The notes: generated by a model not told the origin, from the letters alone. A DNA stretch of 20,791 bases from CAYNRG01 sp047974855 (GCA_047974855.1 JBKECT010000006.1:1-20791); one strand, 5' to 3'. Positions 1-8,412 are shown, numbered from the stretch's first letter. Program-made: numbers and translations.

Positions 1-1099
1 CATTTTCAACTATCATTAGTGGTAGCTGATATCGCTCATAAAACATTCCTAATGCATACCTCAATCCTTGTGGATCAACTGCCCATCCCCATTTTGTTTC
101 TGACACATATGGATTCGTATATCCAGTCACAACGTTTCCACAGTCAATTTTAAATCCTGGTGTTTTTTCACCAGTAACAAGCGTGAAATAATAACTAAAT
201 GATAAAAAGTCAACAGTTCCATTTTTTAAAATTTCATCATCACCATCAACTTTTGGTAAAACTATCCCCTTTCTTTCAAAGTTTTTAAGTGCATACGACG
301 GATAGTATCCTCTACATTGAACATCTGGATATAACAACATTTCATGCATAAATTCTGTCGTCTTCACTACATCGTTTGGGTTGCAGCTATTTGCATATGC
401 AAACAACCCTCCATACATCATTCCAATCTTAAAATTCGGATTAATCTCATGTCCCATTTTCACAGCGATACCACTAGCTATAAACTGATGGTAAGCCGCT
501 GTCACTTTCACTTGTTCACTTTCAGATTCCGGAATTCCACCAGACATCCATGTACTTAATGACATACTATTAATTTCATTAAAAGTAAGCCAGTAAACTA
601 CTTTATCTTTGTATCGTTCAAAAATAGCTTTGCAGTATCTAACATAGAAATCGACAACTTTTCTATCTTTCCAAGATCCGTATTTTCTGACTAACCCCAT
701 TGGTGTTTCATAGTGTGAAATTGTAACAATTGGTTCTATCCCATATTTACGACATTCATCAAATACCTCATCATAGTGTTTTAGCCCAGCTTCATTAGGA
801 TTCACTTCATCTCCGTCAGGAAATATCCGCCCCCAGCTTATGCTCATTCGATAAGCTTTAAACCCCATTTCACTGAATAATTTAATATCCTCTTTGAAGT
901 GTCCATAATGATCTATTGCGACGTGGCTCGGATAATTTTTACCATCTATAATGCCCTCTGTCACCTCTCTTGGTGTCTTTGCATCGCCTGCAGTCATTAC
1001 ATCTGCTGTGTTCAATCCTTTTCCATCGGTTGCATATGCACCTTCGCATTGGTTAGCAGCTGTTGCTCCTCCCCATAAAAAATCTTTTCTAAATCCCAT
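1..1099 (-). CDS. 6-phospho-beta-glucosidase (GH1), C-terminus cut by window edge
   Basis: Glycoside hydrolase family 1 enzyme that splits phosphorylated beta-glucosides delivered by the PTS into glucose-6-phosphate and an aglycone or sugar, in the cytoplasm. The start MGFRKDFLWGGATAANQCEG is the classic GH1 N-terminal signature. The acid/base glutamate is in TFNEINS (about residue 175). The nucleophile glutamate is the E of IVEN, about residue 365, on the last complete codons before the window edge. About 366 of the usual 460-480 residues are visible. The ATG at 1099 follows AAGGAGG at good spacing. The gene starts 17 bases after the EIIBC gene ends and is the last visible gene of the beta-glucoside operon. 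The phospho-specificity is inferred from family and context. Confidence 0.95.
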   Translation of the reverse strand, partial: MGFRKDFLWGGATAANQCEGAYATDGKGLNTADVMTAGDAKTPREVTEGIIDGKNYPSHVAIDHYGHFKEDIKLFSEMGFKAYRMSISWGRIFPDGDEVNPNEAGLKHYDEVFDECRKYGIEPIVTISHYETPMGLVRKYGSWKDRKVVDFYVRYCKAIFERYKDKVVYWLTFNEINSMSLSTWMSGGIPESESEQVKVTAAYHQFIASGIAVKMGHEINPNFKIGMMYGGLFAYANSCNPNDVVKTTEFMHEMLLYPDVQCRGYYPSYALKNFERKGIVLPKVDGDDEILKNGTVDFLSFSYYFTLVTGEKTPGFKIDCGNVVTGYTNPYVSETKWGWAVDPQGLRYALGMFYERYQLPLMIVEN

Positions 1100-1116
1100 T
1101 TTATTTTCCTCCTTTT

Positions 1117-2508
1117 TTATCTAGCTTCATCCGCTTTAGCGGGCTTATAAAGAATTAATGTCATAATGAATGTTACAACAATCCCAATTAAACTTCCAAT
1201 AAGCATGTAGATAATATTTTTACTTGTTGGTCCGATAAATGCTGGTAATCCAAATAATCCACCACTTCCTGGAAATGAATAAATATATACATTAAATAAA
1301 CCTATAAAAGCCGCTCCACAAAACGATCCAATCATAGATGCGTACAGTGGTGTTTTTAGCTTTAAGTTAACACCAAACATTGCCGGTTCTGTTACTCCCC
1401 CTACAAGTGCAGTAACAGCTGAAGAAGATGCTACCGATTTTAGGTTTACATCTTTCGATTTCAGTGCAACCGCTATACATGCTGCACCTTGATTGAAGTT
1501 AGAAATAAAGTTTGCAGGACAAATAATTGGATCATAACCAATTGTCGCAAATGAAGCAAGTAAATATGGTGAAAATGCTGTATGCATTCCAGTCATAACA
1601 ATCAAAGGATAAAGCGCCGAAAGAACCGCAACTCCAAAAAATCCAACAGTGTTATATAACCAATTAATTGCTTGTGCTAAATAGATTCCTAAAAATGATC
1701 CGATTGGACCTAACAAACAAAATGTAAGTGGAACAATAATGAGTAAGGTTATCAACGGTACTGTTATTGAACGAATCGCATCAGGGCTGTGTTTTGCTAC
1801 AAATTTTTCAATGTAACTCATAACAAAGACAGCTAAAATAGTTGAAAATATGCCATTAGCATATGTTGCAGCGTATATAGGTAATCCAAATATTGATAAT
1901 GGTGTCCCTGCTGCAACTGCCTCTATAAAACTTGGGTGAATAAGCATAGCTCCAACAAGCATCCCTAATCCCATATTGGCTCCAAATTTTCTTGCAGCTG
2001 TTGCTCCTACATAAACTGGAAAGAAGTAAAATCCTGCATCTCCGACAAGAGACAACACTAGATATGTTGAACTTTCTACTGACAACAAACCTAGTTGTGT
2101 TCCTAGTAATACAATAACCTTAATTAACCCTGCACCAATCATCATAGGAATTAGCGGCGTAACACATCCTGCAAACCCATCTACTACTGCTCCAATGCTA
2201 AACTTTTTCTTCTCGCCATCCAAGTTTTCTTTAATTGCTTCTTCTTTTTCTAGACCCGTCTTCTTACAGATTAAATCATACGCATCACCAACTGCTTGTC
2301 CTATAATAACTTGCAGCTGTTCTCCAGACCATTGGCAGCCAACAACACCAGAAATTTTTTCTATTTCTTCAATTTTTGCTAACCCTTTATCTTTCAAATT
2401 AAATCTTAATCGCGTAACACAATGAGTAAAAAAGCTAATATTCTCTTTTCCTCCAATTAGATCTATCAAATTGTTTGTTAGATCCTCAAACCTTTCTTTT
2501 TTTGCCAT
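1117..2508 (-). CDS. PTS beta-glucoside transporter EIIBC
   Basis: Membrane permease and phosphotransferase of the glucose-glucoside PTS superfamily; it imports and phosphorylates aryl-beta-glucosides. Domain order is EIIB (residues 1-85, phospho-acceptor Cys in THCVTRLRF, residue 30 from the chosen start) then a hydrophobic EIIC (about 100-460) with GMHTAFSP and GGVTEPAMFG motifs. There is no C-terminal EIIA; that domain is encoded separately at 3460-3957. An upstream in-frame ATG at 2517 touches the AGGAGG box (2523-2518) with no spacing, whereas the ATG at 2508 lies nine bases downstream, so 2508 (463 aa, MAKKERFE) is preferred. Expression is probably controlled by the RAT/terminator pair just upstream. 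Confidence 0.95.
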   Translation of the reverse strand: MAKKERFEDLTNNLIDLIGGKENISFFTHCVTRLRFNLKDKGLAKIEEIEKISGVVGCQWSGEQLQVIIGQAVGDAYDLICKKTGLEKEEAIKENLDGEKKKFSIGAVVDGFAGCVTPLIPMMIGAGLIKVIVLLGTQLGLLSVESSTYLVLSLVGDAGFYFFPVYVGATAARKFGANMGLGMLVGAMLIHPSFIEAVAAGTPLSIFGLPIYAATYANGIFSTILAVFVMSYIEKFVAKHSPDAIRSITVPLITLLIIVPLTFCLLGPIGSFLGIYLAQAINWLYNTVGFFGVAVLSALYPLIVMTGMHTAFSPYLLASFATIGYDPIICPANFISNFNQGAACIAVALKSKDVNLKSVASSSAVTALVGGVTEPAMFGVNLKLKTPLYASMIGSFCGAAFIGLFNVYIYSFPGSGGLFGLPAFIGPTSKNIIYMLIGSLIGIVVTFIMTLILYKPAKADEAR

Positions 2509-2559
2509 AATTGACATCCTCCTCTATATGCATACAACGTATAAATACATTGTTATTGC

Positions 2560-2612
2560 AAAAATAAAACCTCAACAAAGCAACAGACATCTAGTCTATT
2601 TTCTTGTTGAGG
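2560..2612 (-). terminator. Conditional rho-independent terminator before EIIBC
   Basis: On the minus strand CCTCAACAA (2612-2604) pairs perfectly with TTGTTGAGG (2578-2570), with a possible inner AGAC/GTCT stem, followed by TTTTATTTTT (2569-2560). The 5' arm shares its first three bases (CCT) with the 3' end of the antiterminator target at 2610-2635, so the two structures exclude each other, as in LicT/BglG systems. Confidence 0.85.
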
Positions 2613-2635
2613 TAAAGCCCTATCGGTCACAATCC
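2610..2635 (-). promoter_or_regulatory. RAT antiterminator RNA target overlapping licT stop codon
   Basis: The minus-strand RNA begins GGATTGTGACC and ends GGGCTTTACCT, matching the layout of ribonucleic antiterminator (RAT) sites bound by LicT/BglG proteins (GGATTGTTAC...GGGCAAAACCT). It is overlapped at its 3' end by the terminator stem. The sequence lies partly inside the licT coding region: codons GAT TGT GAC CGA TAG (D-C-D-R-stop) form its 5' half. The 3' half reads CTTT instead of the usual CAAA. Confidence 0.8.
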
Positions 2636-3453
2636 TCACGTGCACATAGCCTATTTATGTGCAACATCAAATATAATAATTCCTCATTGCTTAAATCCCA
2701 CTCAAGCTTTATACTCAAATAATCATTCACACACAATGCACATTCGTATGTTCTTGGAAATGTCTCCACAAGTGACTTATATAATTTGTCATTTTCGCTT
2801 GTTATTTCTTTCCCATTATTTCTGCGTTTAAATAAGTATTGCATATGCGTTGCAAACCTTGAATAATTAAATGAATCTTTATTAAGTGATACGTTTAGAA
2901 ACTCTTCTATAACTTTTGTTATATGTTCTATGTATTGTTCCTCATCTATTACTTGATCACTGCTTTTTAAAGCCTTTTCTGCATTAATGAAGTGAATAGC
3001 GATATTGCTTGCTTCTTCCTTCGGCAAATAAATCTTCAAACTTTTCACTATTAATTTAAGCGCATATTGTCCAATATCCATCTCTTGCTCATACATTTGC
3101 TTAATGTCATAATATAGCGGATACTTTATATTCATTCCGGAATTTAGTCTTTTTATTGCAAAATTAATGTGATCTGCTAGCGTAAGTACAATTGAGTTGT
3201 TAAATGGTATATCCAGTTTTGTTCTGGCATAGTCTACAACCGTTGATGCTAACTCAATAATTTCTGGTTCAATTTCATTGAAAATATCTATCACCGCTGC
3301 ATCCATGTTATAAAACGTTTTTTCGATTACCTTGATATCAATGTCATATGGAGCCTTCGCCCATCCTATACCCTTACCAAAGGCAATAACTTCGTTACCT
3401 TTGCTATCTAGACAAAGCGCCACATTGTTGTTGATATTTTTTACAACTCTCAT
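2620..3453 (-). CDS. licT: LicT/BglG-family transcription antiterminator
   Basis: RNA-binding antiterminator controlled by PTS phosphorylation; it binds RAT sites and prevents termination when beta-glucosides are available. The N-terminal CAT domain (1-60) shows KNINNNVALCLDSKGNEVIA and FGKGIGW. PRD1 carries His95 (LADHINFAI) and His154 (IAIHF). PRD2 carries His203 (ATHMQYL) and His265 (MLHINRL). All four regulatory histidines are in the positions expected for LicT. Length (277 aa) is normal. The gene lies 6 bases after the EIIA gene and before EIIBC. Its targets are most likely the two RAT sites at 4025-4053 and 2610-2635, so it would control its own transcription and that of EIIBC. Confidence 0.95.
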   Translation of the reverse strand: MRVVKNINNNVALCLDSKGNEVIAFGKGIGWAKAPYDIDIKVIEKTFYNMDAAVIDIFNEIEPEIIELASTVVDYARTKLDIPFNNSIVLTLADHINFAIKRLNSGMNIKYPLYYDIKQMYEQEMDIGQYALKLIVKSLKIYLPKEEASNIAIHFINAEKALKSSDQVIDEEQYIEHITKVIEEFLNVSLNKDSFNYSRFATHMQYLFKRRNNGKEITSENDKLYKSLVETFPRTYECALCVNDYLSIKLEWDLSNEELLYLMLHINRLCAREDCDR

Positions 3454-3459
3454 ATCTCA

Positions 3460-3957
3460 TCATTTTCCTTCATTTTTAATTGTTTTTATCATTACTGTTT
3501 CTCCTCTTTTCACAACTCTACTGTCCTCATTAATTTTTGATTCAACTTCATTCCCATTTGTAATAATTAAAGGTGTTATCAAATTTATTTTCTTCTCATC
3601 CATTAAATCTCTATCAATTTTTACTAGTGGATCTCCCACTTTGACTCTTTCATTAACTTTAACAAGTACATCAAAACCATCACCAGCCAAAGTAACAGTA
3701 TCTAACCCAATATGAATTAGTATCTCCACTCCATTTTCAGCAACAAGCCCTACTGCATGTTTTGTTACTGCAACCATTATTATAACTCCGTCACAAGGTG
3801 CGTAGATTGTATCGCCAGTAAAATCAAACGCTACCCCATCTCCTAACATTTTGCTCGCAAAAACCTTATCCGGCACTGACTCAATGCTAATACAATTCCC
3901 ATCTACCGGCGCTAAAATATTACATTCAAGTACTTTTTTCTTCCTGAAATTAAACAT
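3460..3957 (-). CDS. PTS EIIA, glucose (Crr-like) family
   Basis: Soluble phosphocarrier that passes phosphate from HPr to the EIIB domain of the beta-glucoside EIIBC. The EIIA(Glc) fold shows ILAPVDGNC, IYAPCDGVIIMVAVTKHAVG (His67) and EILIHIGLDTV, where His82 is the phosphorylation site. The in-frame TTG at 3972 lacks a ribosome site; the ATG at 3957 follows AAAGGAGAG, so the protein is 165 aa (MFNFRKKK). It is the first gene of the operon, directly after the promoter and RAT/terminator leader. In many beta-glucoside permeases this domain is fused to EIIBC; here it is a separate gene. Confidence 0.95.
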   Translation of the reverse strand: MFNFRKKKVLECNILAPVDGNCISIESVPDKVFASKMLGDGVAFDFTGDTIYAPCDGVIIMVAVTKHAVGLVAENGVEILIHIGLDTVTLAGDGFDVLVKVNERVKVGDPLVKIDRDLMDEKKINLITPLIITNGNEVESKINEDSRVVKRGETVMIKTIKNEGK

Positions 3958-3974
3958 TTTCTCTCCTTTCAATC

Positions 3975-4046
3975 AAATAAAAACTCTTCCTTGACAACCT
4001 TAAAAATACCATGTCGTATTTCTAAGGAAAAGCCTCAAGAAGAGTT
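3975..4046 (-). terminator. Leader terminator of the beta-glucoside operon
   Basis: On the minus strand AACTCTTC-TTG (4046-4036) pairs with CAAG-GAAGAGTT (3993-3982), enclosing a second strong hairpin (4027-3998, CCTTA..AAATAC / GTATTT..TAAGG), and is followed by TTTATTT (3981-3975). The 5' arm and the inner hairpin both use bases of the RAT at 4025-4053, so folding of one blocks the other. Confidence 0.8.
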
Positions 4047-4053
4047 ACAATCC
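4025..4053 (-). promoter_or_regulatory. RAT antiterminator RNA target in operon leader
   Basis: The minus-strand leader contains GGATTGTAACTC, a short loop, then GAGGCTTTTCCT, the layout of a LicT/BglG RNA target. It begins about 15 bases after the predicted -10 box and overlaps the leader terminator. Like the site at 2610-2635 it has CTTT where the standard site has CAAA. Confidence 0.8.
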
Positions 4054-4067
4054 TTATCTATGTTTTC

Positions 4068-4096
4068 ATTATCATATAGAAATAAATTATTGTCAA
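4068..4096 (-). promoter_or_regulatory. Sigma-A promoter of the beta-glucoside operon
   Basis: Minus strand: -35 TTGACA (4096-4091, perfect consensus), 17-base spacer, -10 GATAAT (4073-4068). The expected start of transcription near 4061 lies just before the RAT site. No convincing catabolite-responsive (cre) box was found nearby. Confidence 0.85.
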
Positions 4097-4224
4097 GACA
4101 TAATTGCATGTCCGAATCGTTATTATGTGTTTAGGCTAAAATAACCATTCAAAAAATGCATCTCTATGAAAGAATCCTATATTGCTTTTATTATATCTCC
4201 AATCATCCTCTTCAACTACTTTAG

Positions 4225-5682
4225 CTACTTAATATATTCCAATTCTTCCATTTCGTCTATTGGCCACATAGGTCTATGAATTTTCTTAAATGGGATTTTT
4301 TCAGATCGTTGAATAGTTGCTCCATCAGTTAATGCCATAATATGATAACTAGTCTCAGGAATTAAATAGGTGTCCAAATAACCCATTTTAACAACAACTA
4401 TATCATAGTCATGGAATTCTAACCCTGCTGCATGAAATTGTTCCATTGTTCCATACTGCACATTATAACTCACCACGACAACATCGATATTAGTATTTTC
4501 AATATTTACAGTTATAGCCATCCCAATTCCAGGACCTTTTTTGCCATGTTGTTGCTGACCAAGTGCAACAACTGTTCCACTAATCGGAATACTTTTTGAA
4601 AGTTCATCTTCATCGACACCTAAGTCAAAATTAACTTTTTCTCCAATAGCATATTTAGATAAGTACTCCTGTGCATTTTTGTCATTAATTCCCGCTATAA
4701 GAATTTTCTTTGTCTGATTTCTTTTTAGAAGTTCTCTCAATATTTCTGTATTTTGTCCGCTTCCTCCAGCACCACAATTATCGCCTGAATCAGTGATGAC
4801 TACTGTTTTTTTTGCATAATCTAATGCTAAGTCTACCGATTCTACCATCTCTGCATGATTACTTGTAAACTTAAACTCATGCCGGTGATTCCATGCATAC
4901 TCACTAATTTCTTCAGCAACTTTTTCACAATATGCTTGATGTTTTTGAAAACTTGGAACAACTGCAACACAGGCACCTAAAGTGTCATCATCATGGCGTA
5001 TATATCCTACATGGTATGAACATGACATAACTCTTTCATCTTTCTCAGCTTCATTTAACATCTTATTAATTGTTACCATCGGTTCTTTTGCAGAAACGCT
5101 TCTTTCTCCACCGACCATGATTGGAAGCTTTCGAATTACGGGTATGATGTGTCTTTTCTCTTTTAATAGTTCTACGAGCAATTGTGCCACCTTTCTCCTT
5201 GTTTCGACCGTATCACTGTGTGGTGATTCTCTATAGCATCGGACAATGTTCAATTGACTACCAAGCTCTTCTGTTAAGTTGCCATGAGGATCCATTACCA
5301 TCGCTATCGGCATATACTTACCAACAATTGCACGTATTTTTTTTATTATGTGATGCTCCGCAGATACTCTATCCAAATTCAGCACTCCACTTGCTCCATG
5401 AAACTGCAAATAAATGCCATCAATTTCATGAAGATGCAGTCTTATTTCAGACAGCATTTTCTCTTCTATAAAGTCATAAGCCTCTCTTTCAATCATCCCA
5501 TTTGGATTTATTCGTGCATAAATTGATGGAACAATTTCTATTTCATTTTCTTCAAATATATCTCTAATATCCATTTCATCAATACACTTTTGATCATAGT
5601 AAACATTAAACTCTTCTATACTAACTGTATGTTTGATATGCTCATTACACTCTGCACTCATATAGGCAACTAAAACTTTCAT
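4225..5682 (-). CDS. M81-family metallopeptidase (MlrC/microcystinase C-like)
   Basis: Zinc-dependent hydrolase of the M81/DUF1485 family, whose characterised member MlrC cleaves small linear peptides from microcystin breakdown. At 485 aa it has full family length. A D-x-H-x21-H metal pattern is visible: MDPHGN (Asp131, His133) and ESPHSDTVETR (His155); other family blocks are LQFHGA and DSGDNCGAGGSG. There is no signal peptide, so it should be cytoplasmic. ATG at 5682 follows GGAGGAG with normal spacing. It lies 16 bases after cutC and is the last gene before the beta-glucoside promoter; no terminator is evident between. The real substrate is unknown; context suggests something imported by the neighbouring Lac-family PTS. 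Confidence 0.88.
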   Translation of the reverse strand: MKVLVAYMSAECNEHIKHTVSIEEFNVYYDQKCIDEMDIRDIFEENEIEIVPSIYARINPNGMIEREAYDFIEEKMLSEIRLHLHEIDGIYLQFHGASGVLNLDRVSAEHHIIKKIRAIVGKYMPIAMVMDPHGNLTEELGSQLNIVRCYRESPHSDTVETRRKVAQLLVELLKEKRHIIPVIRKLPIMVGGERSVSAKEPMVTINKMLNEAEKDERVMSCSYHVGYIRHDDDTLGACVAVVPSFQKHQAYCEKVAEEISEYAWNHRHEFKFTSNHAEMVESVDLALDYAKKTVVITDSGDNCGAGGSGQNTEILRELLKRNQTKKILIAGINDKNAQEYLSKYAIGEKVNFDLGVDEDELSKSIPISGTVVALGQQQHGKKGPGIGMAITVNIENTNIDVVVVSYNVQYGTMEQFHAAGLEFHDYDIVVVKMGYLDTYLIPETSYHIMALTDGATIQRSEKIPFKKIHRPMWPIDEMEELEYIK

Positions 5683-5698
5683 ATTATCTCCTCCACTT

Positions 5699-6442
5699 TC
5701 AAATTTTATTTATCACTTTTACTAGTTTTCTTACTTTCTCTTCTGAAACAACATCATAATCAAATTCATTATGATATGAATAGCTCACCCGATTCACTGT
5801 TGTTGTTTCATCATTTACCCAATCTTTGCAAGAAGAATGAATTTGTTTCACTTTGCTTTCATTAATAAACTCCGTACAGTTTTCAAAATTCAATCCGCTC
5901 CCTGCTAGAATCTCAATTTCACTTCCATACTTCTTTTCTAATTCTTTTATTGTATTTATACCCTCATTTGCCTTAGCTTCTAACCCGCTTGTTAAAATGC
6001 GATCAACTCCACATTCAATTAGCAATTTTGCCGACCTGTTTGCATCTTCCGTGCAATCATAAGCTCTATGAAAAACAGCTTCTTTATCTTTTCCAAACGA
6101 TTTAATTAAACTTACCATTTCTTTAGTGCACTTCTCATCAATTGAACAATCTTTATTTAAAAATCCAAATGCTATTCCATCTGCTCCATTTTCAAGTAAT
6201 AATTGCGCATCTACAAACATTGTCATCATATCTTCTTCACTATAACAAAAACCAGCAGCCCGTGGTCTAACCATTGCAATTACTTTAAGGTCTGTCTTTT
6301 TTTTAGTCAATAATAGACTTCCCAAGCTAGGGGTTAATCCACCCAAATGTAGTGCACTATTTAGTTCAATTCTTCTTGCTCCTCCTTTATATGCTGCAAG
6401 GGCATCTTCAAAGCCACCACAACACACTTCTAGCTCTATCAT
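5699..6442 (-). CDS. cutC: CutC family protein (copper homeostasis family)
   Basis: TIM-barrel protein of the CutC family, 247 aa, the usual length. Family blocks visible: LEVCCGGFEDALAAYKGGA, RIELNSALHLGGLTPSLG, MVRPRAAGFCYSEED, VFHRAYDC and ILAGSGLN. CutC was first linked to copper tolerance in Escherichia coli, but a direct copper role is disputed and many Bacillota members sit in sugar-uptake operons, as here. ATG at 6442 follows GAGGAGG. The gene starts just after the terminator at 6487-6510 and 16 bases before the M81 gene, with which it probably forms one transcript. A catabolic rather than copper role is inferred from context. Confidence 0.92.
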   Translation of the reverse strand: MIELEVCCGGFEDALAAYKGGARRIELNSALHLGGLTPSLGSLLLTKKKTDLKVIAMVRPRAAGFCYSEEDMMTMFVDAQLLLENGADGIAFGFLNKDCSIDEKCTKEMVSLIKSFGKDKEAVFHRAYDCTEDANRSAKLLIECGVDRILTSGLEAKANEGINTIKELEKKYGSEIEILAGSGLNFENCTEFINESKVKQIHSSCKDWVNDETTTVNRVSYSYHNEFDYDVVSEEKVRKLVKVINKI

Positions 6443-6486
6443 CTTTCCTCCTCAACAGCTAAATCATTACTGTATACTTTGCTTTT

Positions 6487-6510
6487 AAAAAGTCTGTTTT
6501 TCAACAGACT
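6487..6510 (-). terminator. Rho-independent terminator after the GrdB-like gene
   Basis: Minus strand AGTCTGTT, a GAAA loop, AACAGACT (6510-6491), then TTTT. The hairpin starts on the last base of the stop codon of the upstream gene. The T tract is short, so partial read-through into cutC is possible; no good independent promoter for cutC is visible in the 44 bases left. Confidence 0.8.
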
Positions 6511-7031
6511 TAGTAACAAACTTTATCTTTTAATTCATTGTATTGTTCTATTTCTGTACTTTTCTCAATCAAGTCACATAAATTAATTAAACTATCGTTT
6601 AACCCTGTTCCACCTTTCTTCGGCATTTTGACAATTGGTATCCTATTTTTATATTCGTCAATTATCTCTTGATTTTGCTCCGCCATCATTGCACATGCTT
6701 TTATTTCAGTTTTATTTGCAATTGATGTTGCAACCATCGCACTCATTTTTGCAAACTCTTTAAAATCAAAACATGGTCCACATACAACGTAGTCAGGATT
6801 CAACTTTTTAGCCATGGCACTCATTTTGTTCACAACCTCATCTTGGTGTTCTGTGAAGTATTGATTACCACAATACAATGTTGCAAGTATTTCAATATTC
6901 TTTTTAGCTAGATGTGGTTCAAGCATTAACGCCGATCCAACACCACCTTTTACAGCTGTCAACTCAATATTTGGGTTTGATTTCCCACCGGCTCCAGCTA
7001 ATCCTTGATCAAACACTAGTAAAATTTTCAT
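6510..7031 (-). CDS. Short GrdB-like protein (N-terminal domain only)
   Basis: 173 aa, resembling the N-terminal domain of GrdB, the B-component subunit of glycine/sarcosine/betaine reductases: DQGLAGAGGKSNPN, AVKGGVGSALMLEPHL, EILATLYCGNQYF and NPDYVVCGPCFDFKEF match GrdB blocks. The selenocysteine domain of full-length GrdB (over 400 aa) is absent, and no in-frame TGA continuation was seen; the stop is TAA followed directly by a terminator, so this looks like a natural short form. Cys residues remain in YCGN and CGPCF. The start is 6 bases after the EIIC stop with no strong ribosome site, indicating translational coupling. Function unknown; the neighbourhood argues for a role with this PTS. 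Confidence 0.75.
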   Translation of the reverse strand: MKILLVFDQGLAGAGGKSNPNIELTAVKGGVGSALMLEPHLAKKNIEILATLYCGNQYFTEHQDEVVNKMSAMAKKLNPDYVVCGPCFDFKEFAKMSAMVATSIANKTEIKACAMMAEQNQEIIDEYKNRIPIVKMPKKGGTGLNDSLINLCDLIEKSTEIEQYNELKDKVCY

Positions 7032-7037
7032 AGTTTG

Positions 7038-8411
7038 CTAATCCAATGCTAAATCATCAAACGATAGTGAATCTATTTCATCTTGCTTATCACCTTTTAA
7101 TTGTTCCTCTTCAGCATATTTTTTATCTAAAATTCTGAAGAATGGGAAATAGATTAACATATCAAGTGCCAATAACATAAATTGCAAGAACACTGCTGTG
7201 ATACTTCCTGTTACGAGAAATCCTGAGAATCCTATTGGTGTTGTCCACGGTAATTGAACCCCTGATGTAACCGGTATAAATCCTACCATCGTTGCAAGTG
7301 TTGCAATAATTGTATTCGCTACTGGTGTAATAATAAATGGAATTCCCATGATTGGGTTCAATACAATCGGTAACCCAAAAATAATTGGTTCGTTAATTCC
7401 GAATATCCCAGCTGGAAGTGATAGTCTTCCAAGCGTTTTCATACGACTTGATTTTCCCATGAAAGCCATCATAATCACCAGTCCAAGCGTTGATCCACCG
7501 CCACCGAAGTTACAGAAGAAATCAGAAAATCCTGCTGTAAAAATATTTGTCATTTGAAGCCCAGCTTGTGCGGCTTCATAATTTTCAAGAGTTAGTGCTT
7601 TGTGGATTGGACTGAATATTGTATTAGTTACTGCTGGTCCATTGATTCCAAAGAACCAGAATAAAGTTGATAAGAATTGATAGATAACTTCAAATCCTGC
7701 CATTTTACCTAGACCTACAAGTGGTGCTTGAAGTACTTGATAAATAAAATTGTGTGCGTATTGATATGAAGTTTGTGCGAAAATAATATTCACTAAGAAA
7801 AATACTACCATCGTAATTGCTGCAGGAATTAGCGCAGCGAATGAGTCCATAACTGCCGGTGGTACTCCTTCAGGTAATTTAATGACTAACTTACGTCTAA
7901 ATGCCCATGTAAATATTTCTACCGATACGATGGCAATAAGCATTGCCAAAAACATACCTGATGTTCCTAAGTGGCTAAACGAGAAAGCTTTATATGTAGA
8001 TTCAACAAACTCTCCTGCAGTTCCTACGCTTGCATCAAAAACATATGTATCATGTACTTGAGGCGTAATAATCAAAAAGCTTACAAGCGCAATCATCCCG
8101 CCGGCAATTTTATTCCCAAAGTTTTTTTCTCTGGCATAGCAATAACCTATCGAAAACGCACTAAGCATCGCAACTGTATCAAAAGAGATTCTGGTAACTC
8201 GGCTAAAATATTGTTCCCAGCCTGTTCCAAATACACTTGCAACCATTTCACTCCATCCATTAATTGGAAAATTTGAAATCAATAGGAAAATTGATCCCAC
8301 AATAACAATTGGAACTGTAACTAGGAATCCATCCCTTATTGCTGTTAAAACTTTATTCTTTGACAACGTGTCAGCTATCGGTGCTAATACTTTTTCTAAC
8401 TTATCTAACAT
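7038..8411 (-). CDS. PTS EIIC, lactose/cellobiose family
   Basis: Membrane channel subunit of a Lac/cellobiose-type PTS, 457 aa, normal length for CelB-like proteins. The N-terminus MLDKLEKVLAPIADTLSKNK is typical of the family. About ten hydrophobic segments are visible. Conserved blocks include FFGINGPAVTNTIFSPI, FGGGGSTLGLVI and GINEPIIFGLPIVLNP, the last containing the substrate-site Asn-Glu-Pro. It begins one base after the EIIB stop codon, with the ribosome site GGGGGG inside the EIIB end. Substrate cannot be deduced from sequence alone; no phospho-glycosidase is encoded in this locus. Confidence 0.95.
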   Translation of the reverse strand: MLDKLEKVLAPIADTLSKNKVLTAIRDGFLVTVPIVIVGSIFLLISNFPINGWSEMVASVFGTGWEQYFSRVTRISFDTVAMLSAFSIGYCYAREKNFGNKIAGGMIALVSFLIITPQVHDTYVFDASVGTAGEFVESTYKAFSFSHLGTSGMFLAMLIAIVSVEIFTWAFRRKLVIKLPEGVPPAVMDSFAALIPAAITMVVFFLVNIIFAQTSYQYAHNFIYQVLQAPLVGLGKMAGFEVIYQFLSTLFWFFGINGPAVTNTIFSPIHKALTLENYEAAQAGLQMTNIFTAGFSDFFCNFGGGGSTLGLVIMMAFMGKSSRMKTLGRLSLPAGIFGINEPIIFGLPIVLNPIMGIPFIITPVANTIIATLATMVGFIPVTSGVQLPWTTPIGFSGFLVTGSITAVFLQFMLLALDMLIYFPFFRILDKKYAEEEQLKGDKQDEIDSLSFDDLALD

Positions 8412-8412
8412 T

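Noticed and set aside
344..559. Plus-strand ORF of 71 codons
   Set aside because: It is antisense to the well-supported GH1 gene, has no ribosome site and no recognisable domain.
2509..2517. Upstream ATG for EIIBC adding Met-Ser-Ile
   Set aside because: It directly abuts the AGGAGG box with no spacing; the next ATG is better placed.
3332..3715. Plus-strand ORF of 127 codons, rich in Ser/Thr/Phe
   Set aside because: It lies opposite licT and the EIIA gene; its composition is what the reverse complement of AT-rich coding DNA gives, and it lacks a start signal.
4105..4135. Possible catabolite-responsive (cre) site, AATAACGATTCGGA on the minus strand
   Set aside because: The CG-centred core fits but the right half departs from the consensus at several positions; not strong enough to claim.
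7971..8276. Plus-strand ORF of 101 codons
   Set aside because: Antisense shadow of the EIIC gene with no family resemblance.
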